From Salvator merianae (lineage: Eukaryota > Chordata > Lepidosauria > Squamata > Teiidae), in NCBI GenBank assembly GCA_003586115.2, contig QVOM02000101.1:24842512-24906511 (forward strand): a stretch of DNA of 64,000 nucleotides. The letters are read 5' to 3'. Below, piece after piece: positions 22,976 through 34,415 of this stretch. The notes below the pieces were generated by a model. It was not told the DNA's origin. It saw only the letters and a program-made list of their open reading frames with translations, and searched no databases. Position 1 is the first letter of the stretch; every line of letters begins with the position of its first letter. A program made the translations under genes and the position numbers.

Positions 22976-24705
22976 ACATAATTAATTAATTAATTTGCAT
23001 TTTTAACCTGCTCTGTATACAAAGGTCTCAGGATGGGTTACAACAGTAAAGCAGATTTAGAAGAACCACTAAAAACAATTGCAGTGTCAAAAGTAGAGAG
23101 GAAAGCTGTTTCCTCAGCCAAAGGCCAGAATAAATAAATGTGCCTTCACTATTCTTCTGAATGTATATAGTGAAGATACCTTGTACACCACAGGGGGCAG
23201 GCTATTCCATACTCTGGGGGCTACTACCAGAAAGGCCCTATCCTGAGCACTCACCCACTAGGGATGTGCACAAAAAAGAAAAGAAAAGAAAAAAAATATC
23301 ATTTTCAATTCATTTTTGAATGAAACTCTGCATCTTGCTTCATCAGTGAATTTTGTTGTTGAAAAATGCATTGTTTATATTCGTTTTTGCATTTTATGCA
23401 ATGTTTTCCCCTTGAAAATGCCATGGACAATATAACAAATTTCATTTTCACAGAAGAAGTAGCCTTTTTAGTTTTATATCATGAACTGTAAATGCAAAAA
23501 AAGTCATTTTTATTTTCATGCAAAAATTTGCAAAACTGAAATTTCATATGATTTTTTTGAATGCAAATCTAAATTTGCACATCCGTATCACCCACCCCTT
23601 CAGCTACAGAATCTGGCGGTACAACCAGGAAAACCTCATCTGCAGATCTTAAGGCTCAGGCAGATCAATATGGGAGAAGGTATTTCTTTAGATATTTGGG
23701 GTCCAAGTTGTTTAGGGCCTTATAAGTCAAAGTTAACACCTTGAATTGGGTTTGGTAGCAAACTAGCCAGACAGCAATGCCAATTAGCAGTTTCACTGCC
23801 TCATTCCGCACAAGCTGAAGCTTATGAATCATCTTCAAGGGCAGTTCCATGTAGCACACATTACAGTAGTCCAGTCTGGAAGTTACCAGTGCATGGATTA
23901 TTGTGGCCAAGTCATCTCTATCCAGAAAGGGCCAGAGCCGGCAAACCAGCAAAAGCTAAAAGCAGGAACTCTTGATCACTGCCTCCACATGAGCTTAAAG
24001 CATCAGCACAGAGTCCAAAATTGCTCACCTGTCCATTGCAGGGCAATATAGCCCCATCGAGAACAGAATGTCTCCCTACTTCCTACTTCACGAACCAAAG
24101 ACCCTGTGATGCGCAGCACCTCCATCTTGTCTGGATTCAGTTCCAATTTATTGTTCCCCATCAAGCCCATTACTGCCTTTAAACATCTCTTCTATTTCAG
24201 ATGGCACAGAGAGATAGAAATCAGTGTCAGCTGTATACTGATGACACCTTACTCTGAATCTGCAGATGACCTCTTCCAATGATTTTATATAAATATTAAA
24301 GAGCATGAGGGATAAGATTGAACTCTGGGGAACCTCACAAGTGAACTTCCATGATGTTCAGTAGGAATCTCCCACAACCACTCTCTGGCACTTTTCTTGG
24401 AAATAGGAGTGGGACCATCACAACATGGTACCTCCAAGCTCCACAGCCTTTCCAGAAGGATATCATGGTCAATGGCATGAAAAGCCACCAAGAGAATAAC
24501 AACAACAACAACAGCAAGAACAACAACAAAACCATTAGGGTCACACTTCATCTGTCTGTCTCCCAGAGAAGGTAATCAACTAGGGTGATCAAGACAGTTT
24601 CAGGGCCATAACCAGGGCTAAAGCTAGATTGAACTGGGTCTAGATAATCAACTTCTTCCCAGCATGCCTGCATTTGAACAACCCTTTCATAAAAGCCTCT
24701 CACAC
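22976..24705 (-). mobile_element. L2-clade LINE, RT domain to 3' end (interrupted)
   Basis: Longest LINE copy in the window. Reading the minus strand from 24705: 'DYLDPVQSSFSPGYGPET', 'AFHAIDHDILLERL', then the catalytic region 'CHQYTADTDFYL', then 'DRDDLATIIHALVTSRLDYC', 'LPLKMIHKLQLVRNEAVK' and 'FKVLTLTYKALNNLDPKYL'. The 3' UTR follows to an AATT-rich end. The family catalytic box YADD is YTAD here (24226-24237), so the first aspartate is lost. Frameshifts and an (AAC)n expansion near 24500 add to the decay. A hAT-like element splits it at 23259-23587. The ORF2 N-terminus (endonuclease) is missing. Confidence 0.85.
23259..23587. mobile_element. Complete hAT-like element, family C, with exact target duplication
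   Basis: Inverted ends TAGGGATGTGCA and TGCACATCCGTA; outside them the octamer TCACCCAC stands on both sides (23251-23258 and 23588-23595), an exact 8-bp duplication as made by hAT transposases. The core consists of CATTTT/AAAATG words like the 13.4 kb copy. It lies inside the 3' part of an L2 copy and therefore is younger than it. Confidence 0.85.
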
Positions 24706-26732
24706 TTCTCAATTGCATGAAAAAAGGTCCAGGAAGCAAGTATGCATGCAAAGCAGACACATAAGTTGCTCTTCCTGGCACTGTGTGTCTACTTGGCAGC
24801 AGCAAAAGTGACTGCTCTTAGGAAAAACAGTGTGGAAGGCCTTTCAAGGCCCTCCAGCACCTTTCTCAATGCACTCTATGGTGGCAGGCAGCTCCAGAAT
24901 TTGACCATAATCAGGACTTCCTCTGGGCACTTGTAGCCATGATTGTATGTAATCTCAGCTAAATCTTCAGGGGTAAATTTGGAAAATATAATCTACAATG
25001 GAAAAACCACTTGGAAAGGCAGAATGTGGGGGAAAAGGTTATGTGTTCCTCCCATCTCCATCATTCTTCAGACCTAAATTCATTTCCACTGTAAAAGCTC
25101 TTTATAGTAAGAGGAGGAGGAGGAGGAGGAGGAGGTAGCTGTGGGAACTTTTGCCTTATCAGAAAAAAATCCTTCTCAGAAATCTCAGTGGACTCATTCA
25201 AATGGCATTATAGTCTACTTCTATACCTAACAGATTTTCCCCTAGGTTTATTACTCTGTTTGAAAATAAGTTATTCATTTTATTTTAAATAGTTTATAAG
25301 CCATAATTTATCTTAGATGCCAAACCTATCTTAAATTATTCTCCTCATGCAGTCTACCAGTGGTGTTTTTCTCTGCCTAATGTTTAGGAATGCAAATTTG
25401 CGCATATAGACACACACTTACCTTAGGCCTCTCCAGTTACTTTATAGAACTGAGGAGACGTGATGGCATTTAAAAGGGGACACAATAGAAATAATATGAC
25501 TGCAACAGAATGCCTAGGACATTGCAGAGCTTCAGCAGCAAAAAGAAATTGCTCCTTGCCTCCAAGGAGTGTACGGTTGAAATGCTGACACTGAAGATTG
25601 CAAATAAAATGAAGTGCAGGGTGGATGGGCAAAGAGAGCAGTCAGTGAGTTGGAAGGAATGGAGTTAAAAGCACTGCTTTGCTGAATCCTCTTCCTTAAT
25701 TTTTCAGAATGTTTATTCTCCTACAACCTGATGTAAAAAGGTCTTTTAACATAAGGGAAATGGGCCTCGGTAGAAAAGGCATCTGACAGAGATAGTACCA
25801 CCAAATAGAAACTTCTTTAGATCTGGTATGCACATAGTGTTCCATACTAGGCTAGAGTGATGAAGTATACAAAACATGAGTGGTCAATATTTGAAAAAGG
25901 CTGCATTCCCACAGGGATGAGAGGAAGCTGCCGTTTGGGACAATACATGTGAAGACACTATTGGGACAGGAGGTGTGGCAAACAAAAATCCTCGTGCTTC
26001 AAAGAAGTAACAGTAAGATTTCTGCCCAGGCTGCTTTTCTCCAGCCCGCCAAATAGCTCTAGACATCAGCCATTTTCTGTCTGCTTGACAACTGTGTCAT
26101 GGGTAAAGATCACATTTGTAAGTTGTCTCTAACCTCCCCCATCCACCCACATGGAAATCACCCGAGACTCAGAGTCCACACACATAGCAGTATCCTGAGT
26201 CAGTGGTTGACTGAGTGATCCAGTCCAGGATTGGGTGAGTGGCTGAGCATTCCAATCATTTAGTTGGGTACCCAGAAGCAGCACATTTCTGTAGCCACTT
26301 CTGGGAGTCTGGCTGTCCACACATGAGCAGTTGGTCTAGTCCCCTATTGGTTTCCCAGGAGTAGTGAGGGAAACCCTAGAGCCAGCTGGGTGTGGATGCA
26401 TGTAAAGGCACTGCCCAGGGTCATCCATATGTTTGGATGTTCTACTCCTAAGTCAGCTAGGAGACTACCTAGGGTGCCTGTATGGATGCAGCCAAAGGGT
26501 TACTTCATATAGTTTGGTGTAGAGGCTTTTCCATTAAAGATTAAAACCAGCATTTACAGATCATACTAGTGTAAATTACTGTGGTTGATACTATATTTTG
26601 ATATTGATGTTTACTGGAGAGATCTTGTTTTTTTAAAGCTCTTCAAAACAAGCATTTCTTTAGCATTATATTGAGTGTAATATACTGTGGAAATGTAGGG
26701 TGCAATGTGCTTTTATCCTTCTTCTTTAAAGC

Positions 26733-26734
<2 letters not shown>
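24706..26734. other. Unassigned DNA with short repeats
   Basis: Contains an (AGG)n tract (25111-25135). From 26120 to 26505 the text is G/C-richer and closes with 'TATGGATGCAGCCAAAGG', similar to the end of family D elements, but no matching left end was found. No coding signal recognised. Confidence 0.4.
25111..25135. repeat. (AGG)n microsatellite
   Basis: About eight GGA units. Confidence 0.9.

Positions 26735-26772
<38 letters not shown>
26735..26772. repeat. (GT)n microsatellite
   Basis: About 18 GT units; encodes the Cys-Val run of a chance open frame. Confidence 0.95.
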
Positions 26773-26773
<1 letters not shown>

Positions 26774-29237
26774 TTGCTACTGTCATCCAGGTTTGGTTAA
26801 TTAATGGAAGTATTATCTTTGTAAGACTGTGTTGTCAAAATAGTTCCATTGCTTCTCCAAAAACAATCCCTTCCTCTTTCTTCTTTAGTAATATCTTCTT
26901 TTCTCCCTTAGTAATATCATAGTTTCATCTATCCATGTCATAATTTTTTATATTTATTTGTATTTCCTCTGCTTCTCACTTCTGTTTCAAGACACATTAT
27001 TTCACAAGATGTGAAGTTATACTCAGCAGGATTGGAATGCATCAAGCACCCAATATTTTAGTTTCAAAAGAATGGTGGTCCTTCTTTATTTAAAGTATTT
27101 TAACATTCTAAAGTGCAAGTGTGTTTTCACCTGGGCAGTAACAAGCTACTTTGAAGATATAATGCATTTAATCACTGTTGGAATGAAAGGGGAAAAGAAA
27201 GGATATAGATTTTGGCAGAGAACTTAGGGTGGAACTGAGAAATCCCAGAGGCTGGATTGCAAGGCAGAAATTATACATTTGGTTCCTTTACTTACAAGGT
27301 TTTTACACAGTTGCTTTTATATTTAATATTTTTAAAATGGCATTACTCCTCATAGCATCAATGAAAACTCCATGAAATTTCTTGGCACTAAAAGCAAGTA
27401 GGATAGGCACTGTATCATAATGGTACCATGGAAGAACTTGAAGAGTGTGAGGATCATGCAATCACATGACTGTTGAGCTAGCATTCTCCCATATAGGGGT
27501 GAAAAACACTGTCGGAAGCACTTTGTTTTCAGAGCATTCTAACACTTTCCACCATGGTGCTTTCTTGCTGTCTCTTTGCATGGTCCTGTTTCCACTGATG
27601 CAGGAAATGGCCAACTTCTGGGTCCATTTCCTGTTCCTGTGAAAATGCAGCCATGCAGAAGTGTCAAGACCAGGAAACAAAATTTCCCTGGCTTTGATGT
27701 TCATGTGGCCAGGAGTTGGGGGGGGGTGGGTGTTCATGCAAATATTCAGCTTCCTGCTTTGTGGTCTGGAGCAAGTGCTTTGCCCCAAAAGTGACAAGAT
27801 CCATAATTGTGTGGATCCTGGGTCAGGCTTCATCTACACCTGCCTGTTGCAGGTGCCCTTGTGATCTGAAGAAGGTGCCTGCTGCTACCTCATTTCCATT
27901 TTTGGCTGCAAGGATCCTTATATGTCAGGTGGTTCTTCCACTCGGTAGGGAGGCACCATGTAAAATGGCAGTTCCCTGTTCTTAAATGGAGACATAGAAG
28001 GCACCGTGGATCAGGATGCCTCCTGATCAGCCCGGAATAAAGCCATTTCCCCCAGAAGGGGAGACATGGCCTCAGTATCATGTCTCATTCCCATCTTCAA
28101 GATTTTTCCATGTGTCTCCAGATGGCAACACAGTGCATCAACTATTGATGGAGGTGCATAAATGATGCAAGTCTCACGGGTTCTGTTCCACTTTTCAAAT
28201 TCAATAGCTGAGAGTTTATACAACTGTCTCTCAGCTGCCCTTTCCCTAATAAAGTTTCATCACCTTTAATGACACTTTTCCTCTAAAATATTATTGTTAT
28301 TTAAGCGGCAAGGCAGCAAAAATGAATGGAAATCATTCAGCAACCAAAATGTTTCATCATTTGCCTCTTTACAAGAAAAGGTGCTTCACTTCAATTATAT
28401 TTATAATTAGAGGTTAGTCCTGGCAGCAACTCCATAAGACAAATTTATATGACAATTAACTTCTTTTACCACATCTTTGTAAAGAGGAACCTTTCACCAT
28501 TTTTTTTATATTTGATATCATCTTTTATATTCAGAATTCTAATTCACTGCTTTTCTGAGCTCAGTCTGGAGCCTTATAAAAACTTCAAGGTAAAATTGAA
28601 GTACAATGTATGTATTGGGGGTTTGTTATAATTACATTTTTTTTTTTGCAAGTTAAATTGTGGATATAGAAGAAACTTATTGTGCTTCAGTCATTGTTGT
28701 AGCTCATTCATGTAGCTAGGATGTTTCAGTACTTTATTTAATGGTTATTAATAAGTTATATAGAGCATTACATTACCAATATGACTTTAGGGGAAAATAT
28801 CCTGTCCCTGCAACCCACACTAATTAATTAAACAGAATAGGAATAATTTTGGGGCCTTATCTATTTACTACACTTTATCCATTAAAACACTGATGAGAAA
28901 AGGCCCAAAAGATTTGAAACTGGCAGCCAGAAATCATGTCCAGATAGGATTTGCACTTGTGAACCCTTAGCATGCATATCTATGGGGCTCTTTCTCATTA
29001 AATTGCCACAGAATTGCTGCAGAATTGCCAACTATTGTGTTATTGGCAAGACCACGGTCTTATCCTGTCATCCATTCAGTGCACATTTATCAGTGTTATA
29101 TATCAAAGTCTTCACCTTCATCAACAATCAGTTACACACAAAAAAACCCTTAGAAAGTCTCTTTTATTATTTGTGGAGAGGGCATTGTATCACCTGACAA
29201 CTCTAGCATGTTATTTATTCTTCTCTATAAGATTCTA
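26773..29237. other. Unassigned DNA
   Basis: No gene, LINE or SINE recognised. A G/C-richer block at 27530-28090 with overlapping open frames on both strands resembles the insides of family-B elements, but no paired ends were found. Confidence 0.35.
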
Positions 29238-29276
29238 AGAAAAAAGAAAAAGAAAAAGAAAAAGAAAAGAAAAGAA
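29238..29276. repeat. (AAAAG)n microsatellite
   Basis: About seven units of AAAAG/AAAAAG. It immediately precedes a BovB fragment. Confidence 0.9.
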
Positions 29277-29280
29277 GATG

Positions 29281-29520
29281 ATCATGAAACGGTCAAATAT
29301 AGGGGGAAGAAATGGAAGCAGTGTCAGATTATCCTGTGCTGGGAAAGATTGAAGGCAAAAGGAGAAGGGGGTGGCAGAAGTTGAATTGGATCAATGGTCT
29401 CATGGAAGCAATGAGCATGCACTTGGACAAACTTTGGAAGGCAGTGGAGGACAAAGACACTTGATGGTCTGTGGTCTGTGGTGTCACAAAGAGTTTGACA
29501 CAACTAAACTGAAAAACAAC
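29281..29520 (+). mobile_element. BovB/RTE LINE 3' end
   Basis: Plus-strand translation contains 'GKIEGKRRRGWQKLNWING' and then 'LMEAMSMHLDKLWKAVED', a stop, and 'VCGVTKSLTQLN'. This is the same C-terminal block as at 10.6 kb and typical of BovB. The copy is 5'-truncated and has lost its frame. Confidence 0.8.
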
Positions 29521-29682
29521 GAATATGACTCTAGCCAGCCACTGCCTCTGTTCAGCCAGTCAGCTGCAGAGAGAGAGTCTCTCTGGTTGCTTGTCTCCCC
29601 CTTCGTCAGTGAATGTGATCCTCAGCCACATTTCAGGTGCCATGAGAATCCCCCAGGGATGCCACTGAATCCCGAGGCATAA

Positions 29683-32020
29683 GGTCAACAACCTGATTTG
29701 TTAGCATTTAATTGGTTAAGCCATGTGAGGACTTCCTCCCTAGTTGCTTCTATCTAATTTAATTCTTCTGCCTCTCTCCTTGAAAAAACAGGCTCAGCTG
29801 CAGACATATGGCATCTTCCTGTCCCAGTGAAAACAGAAGAAAAAAATACATTTAGCCTCTCTGTAATCTCAGTGTCCTCAAAATTCTTCTTAGCATTCCT
29901 GGCACTTGCTCTGCCAGAATTTATGTTCCTCCCTGTTCTTCTCATTAGGAAAGCCTTCCATTTTTTAAATTATTTTTCCTTGCTTTCAATTGCTTCCCAT
30001 ACTGCACTTGTGAATTATACTGGTGTCCTCTCTGACTTGGAAGTGCCCTTTCCTCTTCTAGGTAAGCATTCTAACTGAACCTCCATTATTGTATTTGTAC
30101 ACAGCCTCCACGCTTCTGGTAGTGATTGGACTCTTCTAACTTTCTCTTTCAATTTTCCCTTTACTAGTTTCCTAATTTTTTGAGAAATCTCCTTTTTGAA
30201 AGTTTAAGGTCTCTGTTTTAGATTTTATTAGCAACTTGGTGTCTGTGTTTAGGTTGGAGATTTTCACACTGTGGTCACTGTTCTATATTGGATCAGCCAC
30301 AGTGATGTCTTGTACCAGAACCTATGCATTATTTAGGATTAAACTCAGGATCCCCTTTCCCCTGATTTGTTCCATAACCATCTGTTCTATGGAACAATGA
30401 ATTAGCATGTCTAGGAATTTTATCTCTCTCTCATGAGTTGAATAACAGTTCTCCCAGTCTATGTGAGGGTAGTTGAAGTCCCATACTATAGCTATCCTCT
30501 CCTTTTTGGATGCCTCCTTTACTTTATTTTCCAAATGGGAGTTTGGTTAGAAGGGCAATAGCATGTCCCTAATATTAGACTAGTTTTCTGGCCTGGTATT
30601 CTTACCCACAATACAGCACCTCCAGTTTGCCCTTTCCTGTTTGAAAACAAGGATAACTGTATCCCATTGATTTTCATCTGTTCACCAAGTTTCAGTTATT
30701 CCAATAATATCAAGAATGTTAGGTTCCCTGTTTTGGCATGGAGGCTTCTGGCATTTGCATATAAGCATCTGTATATATTCCTCTCGTGCAAGTTCAGTCC
30801 TGTAAGTCCATGTGAACAATTAGATTGCCTCTTCCATCTTTCTGATTCAATAGTTTTCCATTCAACTCAGTACTATGTGCATAATTCCAACCCTCCTCAC
30901 ATTTTCCCAAACAGGATGCTGCCCAGGAATCAGTTTAAAAACTGCTTTGCAACCTCATTATATTAAGCACCAGCAGTCTTGATTCATCTTGGATCAAGTG
31001 CAACCCAAAACTTTTGGGGTTTGGCTTGTCCTAAAATGTTCTCCGGTTCTTAACACATCTAAATCCTTCCTCTCAACACCACTGCCTCATCCACACACTG
31101 AGGCTCCTGAGCTCTGCCTGTCTAGCTGGTCCTGCAAATGGAACAAGTAGCATTTCTGAGAATGCAACCTTCAATCTTAGCTAGCAACCTAAATTTGGTT
31201 TCAACGACCCCCTTGCTTAGCCTTCTCAGTGACATTGGTACCAACATGTACCATCACCATTGGCTTCTCCCCAGCACTGTCTACCAGCCTATCTAGATGT
31301 TAGATGATGTCTACAACTTTGGCACCCTGCAGGAATCTCACTATGTAGTTAACCTGCCCATCACAAACCCTTCTCTCTATATTTCTAATAATAAATTACC
31401 CACTGCTTGAAATCCCCCTCCTGTCACTCATGTAAGAATAACTTTGATGCAAAAAGATATAGGCAGCTCCTCTAGGAAAGTTGTTCCAACTAAGGAAACC
31501 TATCTCTATTTCCCAGCCTGATGACTTTCCTGTCTGAGACCTCAAATTTCCACAGCAGCTGGACAACTGTCCAATTTAGAGAAGGATGCATCTCCTGCAT
31601 CCCTGAAGACCTGATCCTCACACCTGTCTTCTGCATGGTGGTGCAAAAGGCGAAGGCACTGATCTTTCAATAGGAGGATCAGAGTTCAAGGCCCCTGTCT
31701 GACGTGTAGAGGGGATGAGCGCCCTCTACTGGCCTCTAGCTCCAGCCAACCTAGCTGTTCGAAAGCAAGTAATTGCAAGTAGATAAATAGGGAGCATCAC
31801 ATTGTGTGATGCGGAAGATAGATAGATGTAAGCCTTCGGGTGAAAAATAACCTTGTAAGCCGCTTTGAGTCAGCTTCGGCCGAGAAAAGCAGGATATAAA
31901 AGCCAAGTTCTTCTTCTTCTTCTCTGCTTCTCCCGATCAGCTACCTTGGCTTCAAGGGAAGTAACCCGTTCCCTTAGAGCCAAGAGCTTCCCCTGCTGTC
32001 TGTCTACATTCATGACTTTC
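29683..32020 (-). mobile_element. CR1/L3-clade LINE: ORF1 and endonuclease part of ORF2 (interrupted)
   Basis: Read on the minus strand from 32020: a coiled-coil-like segment 'RQQGKLLALRERVTSLEAKV' (ORF1), a SINE insertion, then an SGNH-esterase-like part with 'IERRVCDGQVNYIVRFLQGA' and 'KPMVMVHVGTNV' at 31232-31263. Then ORF2 begins: 'RCLYANARSLHAKTGNL' (endonuclease N-terminus), 'IAIVWDFNYPHIDWEN' (DFN catalytic region), 'IRGKGILSLILNNA', and the linker 'EITERLNVFFSSVFTG'. The gene order ORF1, endonuclease, RT is that of CR1. The RT itself is missing beyond 29683. Stops and the Asp-to-Val change in the family's GTND block show it is a relic. Confidence 0.8.
31633..31907 (+). mobile_element. 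tRNA-derived SINE with L2/CR1-like tail
   Basis: The head has a tRNA-like B box (GAGTTCAAGGCC). The body holds 'AGCGCCCTCTACTGG' and 'GCAAGTAGATAAATAGGG'. The tail 'CCGCTTTGAGTCAGCTTCGG', then 'GAGAAAAGCAGGATATAAAA', resembles the 3' end of L2/CR1-type LINEs, which would supply its reverse transcriptase. A (TTC)n tract follows. It interrupts ORF1 of the CR1 copy: recognisable CR1 peptide lies on both sides. Target duplications were not resolved. Confidence 0.6.
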
Positions 32021-32556
32021 AAATTGTTTTATTTTTGTTACTATTTAAATTATTTTACTTTCCCAATTTTTTTTAAAATATTGTTTCTGTCAGTATTTCA
32101 ATTATTTTACTTTTTAAAATTATTTTTACTTTCAGTTACAATTTAATCTATTTTACTTTTTAAAAAATATTAGTTTCTTTTTTTTACTTTCTGTATAACT
32201 CTTGCACTGCTCCTCTGACTCAGCAGCAACAGCAAGCCCCTCCTGCTTCTGACCATGTGTTCAGGCTAGCTTAGAAACCAGTTCCCCATAGCAGCTAAAC
32301 CAGCCACACACCAAGTACTCCAAAACCCGGAGGATCCACCCCATGAACTTACTAGAACACCAACAGTAATTTCTCCAAATTCCTCTGCCAAATTCCTGCT
32401 AATGTTCCTTTAAAAAAAAAAAAAAGTGTCAGGAAAGCAGCCATTATTTACTTGAATGCATACTCAAACTTCAGCACAAGTTTATTTAAATGTAAATACA
32501 AAACCTACAACTCTAAGATATATCTCCTTCAGATTTTGGCTTGCTGTATTCAGTTG

Positions 32557-33513
32557 TAGGAATGTGCCAAACACCTTTGTCACCTTCACACTTCGTACAA
32601 AAACAGCATTTTCACTGTTTTCATACGAAGAGCAACCCCCATTTTTTAAAATCTATCACGAATACGAACAGCGAAGCTTACCTTTACTTTTGCTGAAGTT
32701 CATGACCATCATTTGGTGTGCTCGTGATTTTGCTGCCTAACAAAAAGTTCTACTTCCTCCAACTTGGAGGAAGTAGAATTTCTTACTCGCTGCTGTCTTG
32801 GTGTGAGTGATTGGTCACTGTATTTGAGTGACTGCTACACCAGCCTGTTGGATGCCTTGGTTCCCTGCTGCCAGGGAAGCAGGCATACTATTTGTTGTCT
32901 TTGCAATGGGGGTGGGGGGAGGCAAAAGGAGCCAGGACTCAGAAAGACCAGGAGCTTTTAGTCAGAATGAAGACTTCAACGTTGAGTTTTGTGTTCTGCA
33001 TATCTGGCTGTGGGTTCATTGGTTTTTACCTTGACTCACCTTTTGTTTTAATTTTGTTGCCCCCTCTGCAATGAAATTAATGCAGAAGGTAAGCCAAGGT
33101 AAGGGGAAGGGAGGGTCACTGCAGTGGGGGGGGAGGGTCTTCAATTTTTGTGTTTCATGTGCACCAAATTCCCAGGGGTGGCACATGTTTTAATTGTCAG
33201 CAATTGCCCAGTCCACTGCCTCTGTGCCCATCCACCCTTAAAGATATGAACTGCCACCATTTAAAAAAAAAATGGTGGCAGTTCATAGCTGTGCAGAGCT
33301 GGCAGGCTGGGCAATTGCTGACAATTAAAACATGTGCCACATCGCCCCCTGGGCATTTATTTACATGTTGACAGATTTTAATGAAAAGCTTTACAGTGAA
33401 AACAAAGCCGGCATTCTTTCCTTCATGGGTTTTTTGCACAAAAAAACCCGAAGCTTGCCAGCTTCTCTTTGCTGTGAAGTAAAAAACAAAAAATAACTTT
33501 GTGCAAATCCCTG
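32557..33513. mobile_element. 957-bp hAT-like foldback element with exact target duplication
   Basis: The octamer TTCAGTTG stands on both sides (32549-32556 and 33514-33521). Ends are TAGGAATGTGCC and GTGCAAATCCCTG, a family-C type pair. Inside are two hairpins: 15-bp arms at 32748-32762/32764-32778, and a larger one at 33178-33340. No frame resembles a transposase; the 60-80 codon frames share only the element's own composition. It is the longest DNA element seen whole in the window. Confidence 0.8.
33178..33340. repeat. Long hairpin (foldback) inside the hAT-like element
   Basis: Outer arms 33178-33211 and 33307-33340 are perfect 34-bp complements (start GTGGCACATGTTTTAATTG). Inner arms 33245-33262 and 33269-33286 are perfect 18-bp complements with a six-A loop. 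The 20-33 bases between outer and inner arms no longer pair well. Weaker pairing (AAAT..CCCAGGG) continues outward. Confidence 0.95.
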
Positions 33514-33521
33514 TTCAGTTG

Positions 33522-34170
33522 ATGTAACCCTATATAGTTCATATTATCTATGGCAATTATCCTTTTACTGGAATTCCATTTCCAGAAATAATTTTACAAG
33601 CAGATCTTTCCCAACTCATCCTGAGGATACTGCATTTAAATTCAAACTGTTTGGTGTCAGAAGTTTAGACTGTACAATTAACATTAGTTCCCTTTCTCTC
33701 ATGTTTTCATAAAGGACATCCTTTTTCAGGAGCTGATATAAAAATGACACATACCCCAACACTGAACTAAACTTAATGATAATAGGAAGGCTCAAATCCT
33801 ATTATGAAGCCAAAATCCAATCTTTCACCTGACATTACTTTAGCCCTTTCTCTCTTAGCTCTGTATGAAATTATACAAAACTAGATTCTTACACAGTCTC
33901 TGTTAACATGCATGACATTCACAACTCTAGCTGATAATTTGGTAATGCAATATATCAAGATGATGCTGTTTAATGGAAATGTGCCCTTTGTTTAAACGTG
34001 GTGGAGCAGCTTGCAAGTAAAACGAAATTAAACACAGCCCTTCATTTTGTGCCAGATACGTAACAGCATCCATCAGTTCTTAGAAAACTGGAAGTTAAAG
34101 AAGGTTAAGATTGTTCAATAGCTGATGGTGCTTTCTCAAATGCCAACCAGGCACATTACATTCTTTAAAA
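33522..34170. other. Repeat-free stretch, candidate conserved non-coding DNA
   Basis: About 650 bases with no repeat, no coding frame and a complex texture. Around 33960-34070 it keeps several CpG dinucleotides in AT-rich surroundings ('AAACGTGG', 'AAACGAAATT', 'ATACGTAAC'). Conservation cannot be judged from a single sequence. Confidence 0.25.
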
Positions 34171-34415
34171 TAACACCACCTAACATTTGCACAGAGTCCA
34201 AAAAAGTTCAGGGGACATTGCTCATCTTATGGTTGATCTAGCTCAAATTGGTTGGGAGTGAGATACAATCCTGTAGTCACTTAGCTGGGGATAAGTATAA
34301 TGCAAAGCAAATTTATTTATTTCTGAGCAGGCATGTAAAGGACAGGACTCCTAGGCAATGTAAATACTCATAAGTCAATAGTGCTGACTGTTACTCAAGC
34401 AGCCTTGACTTCCTA

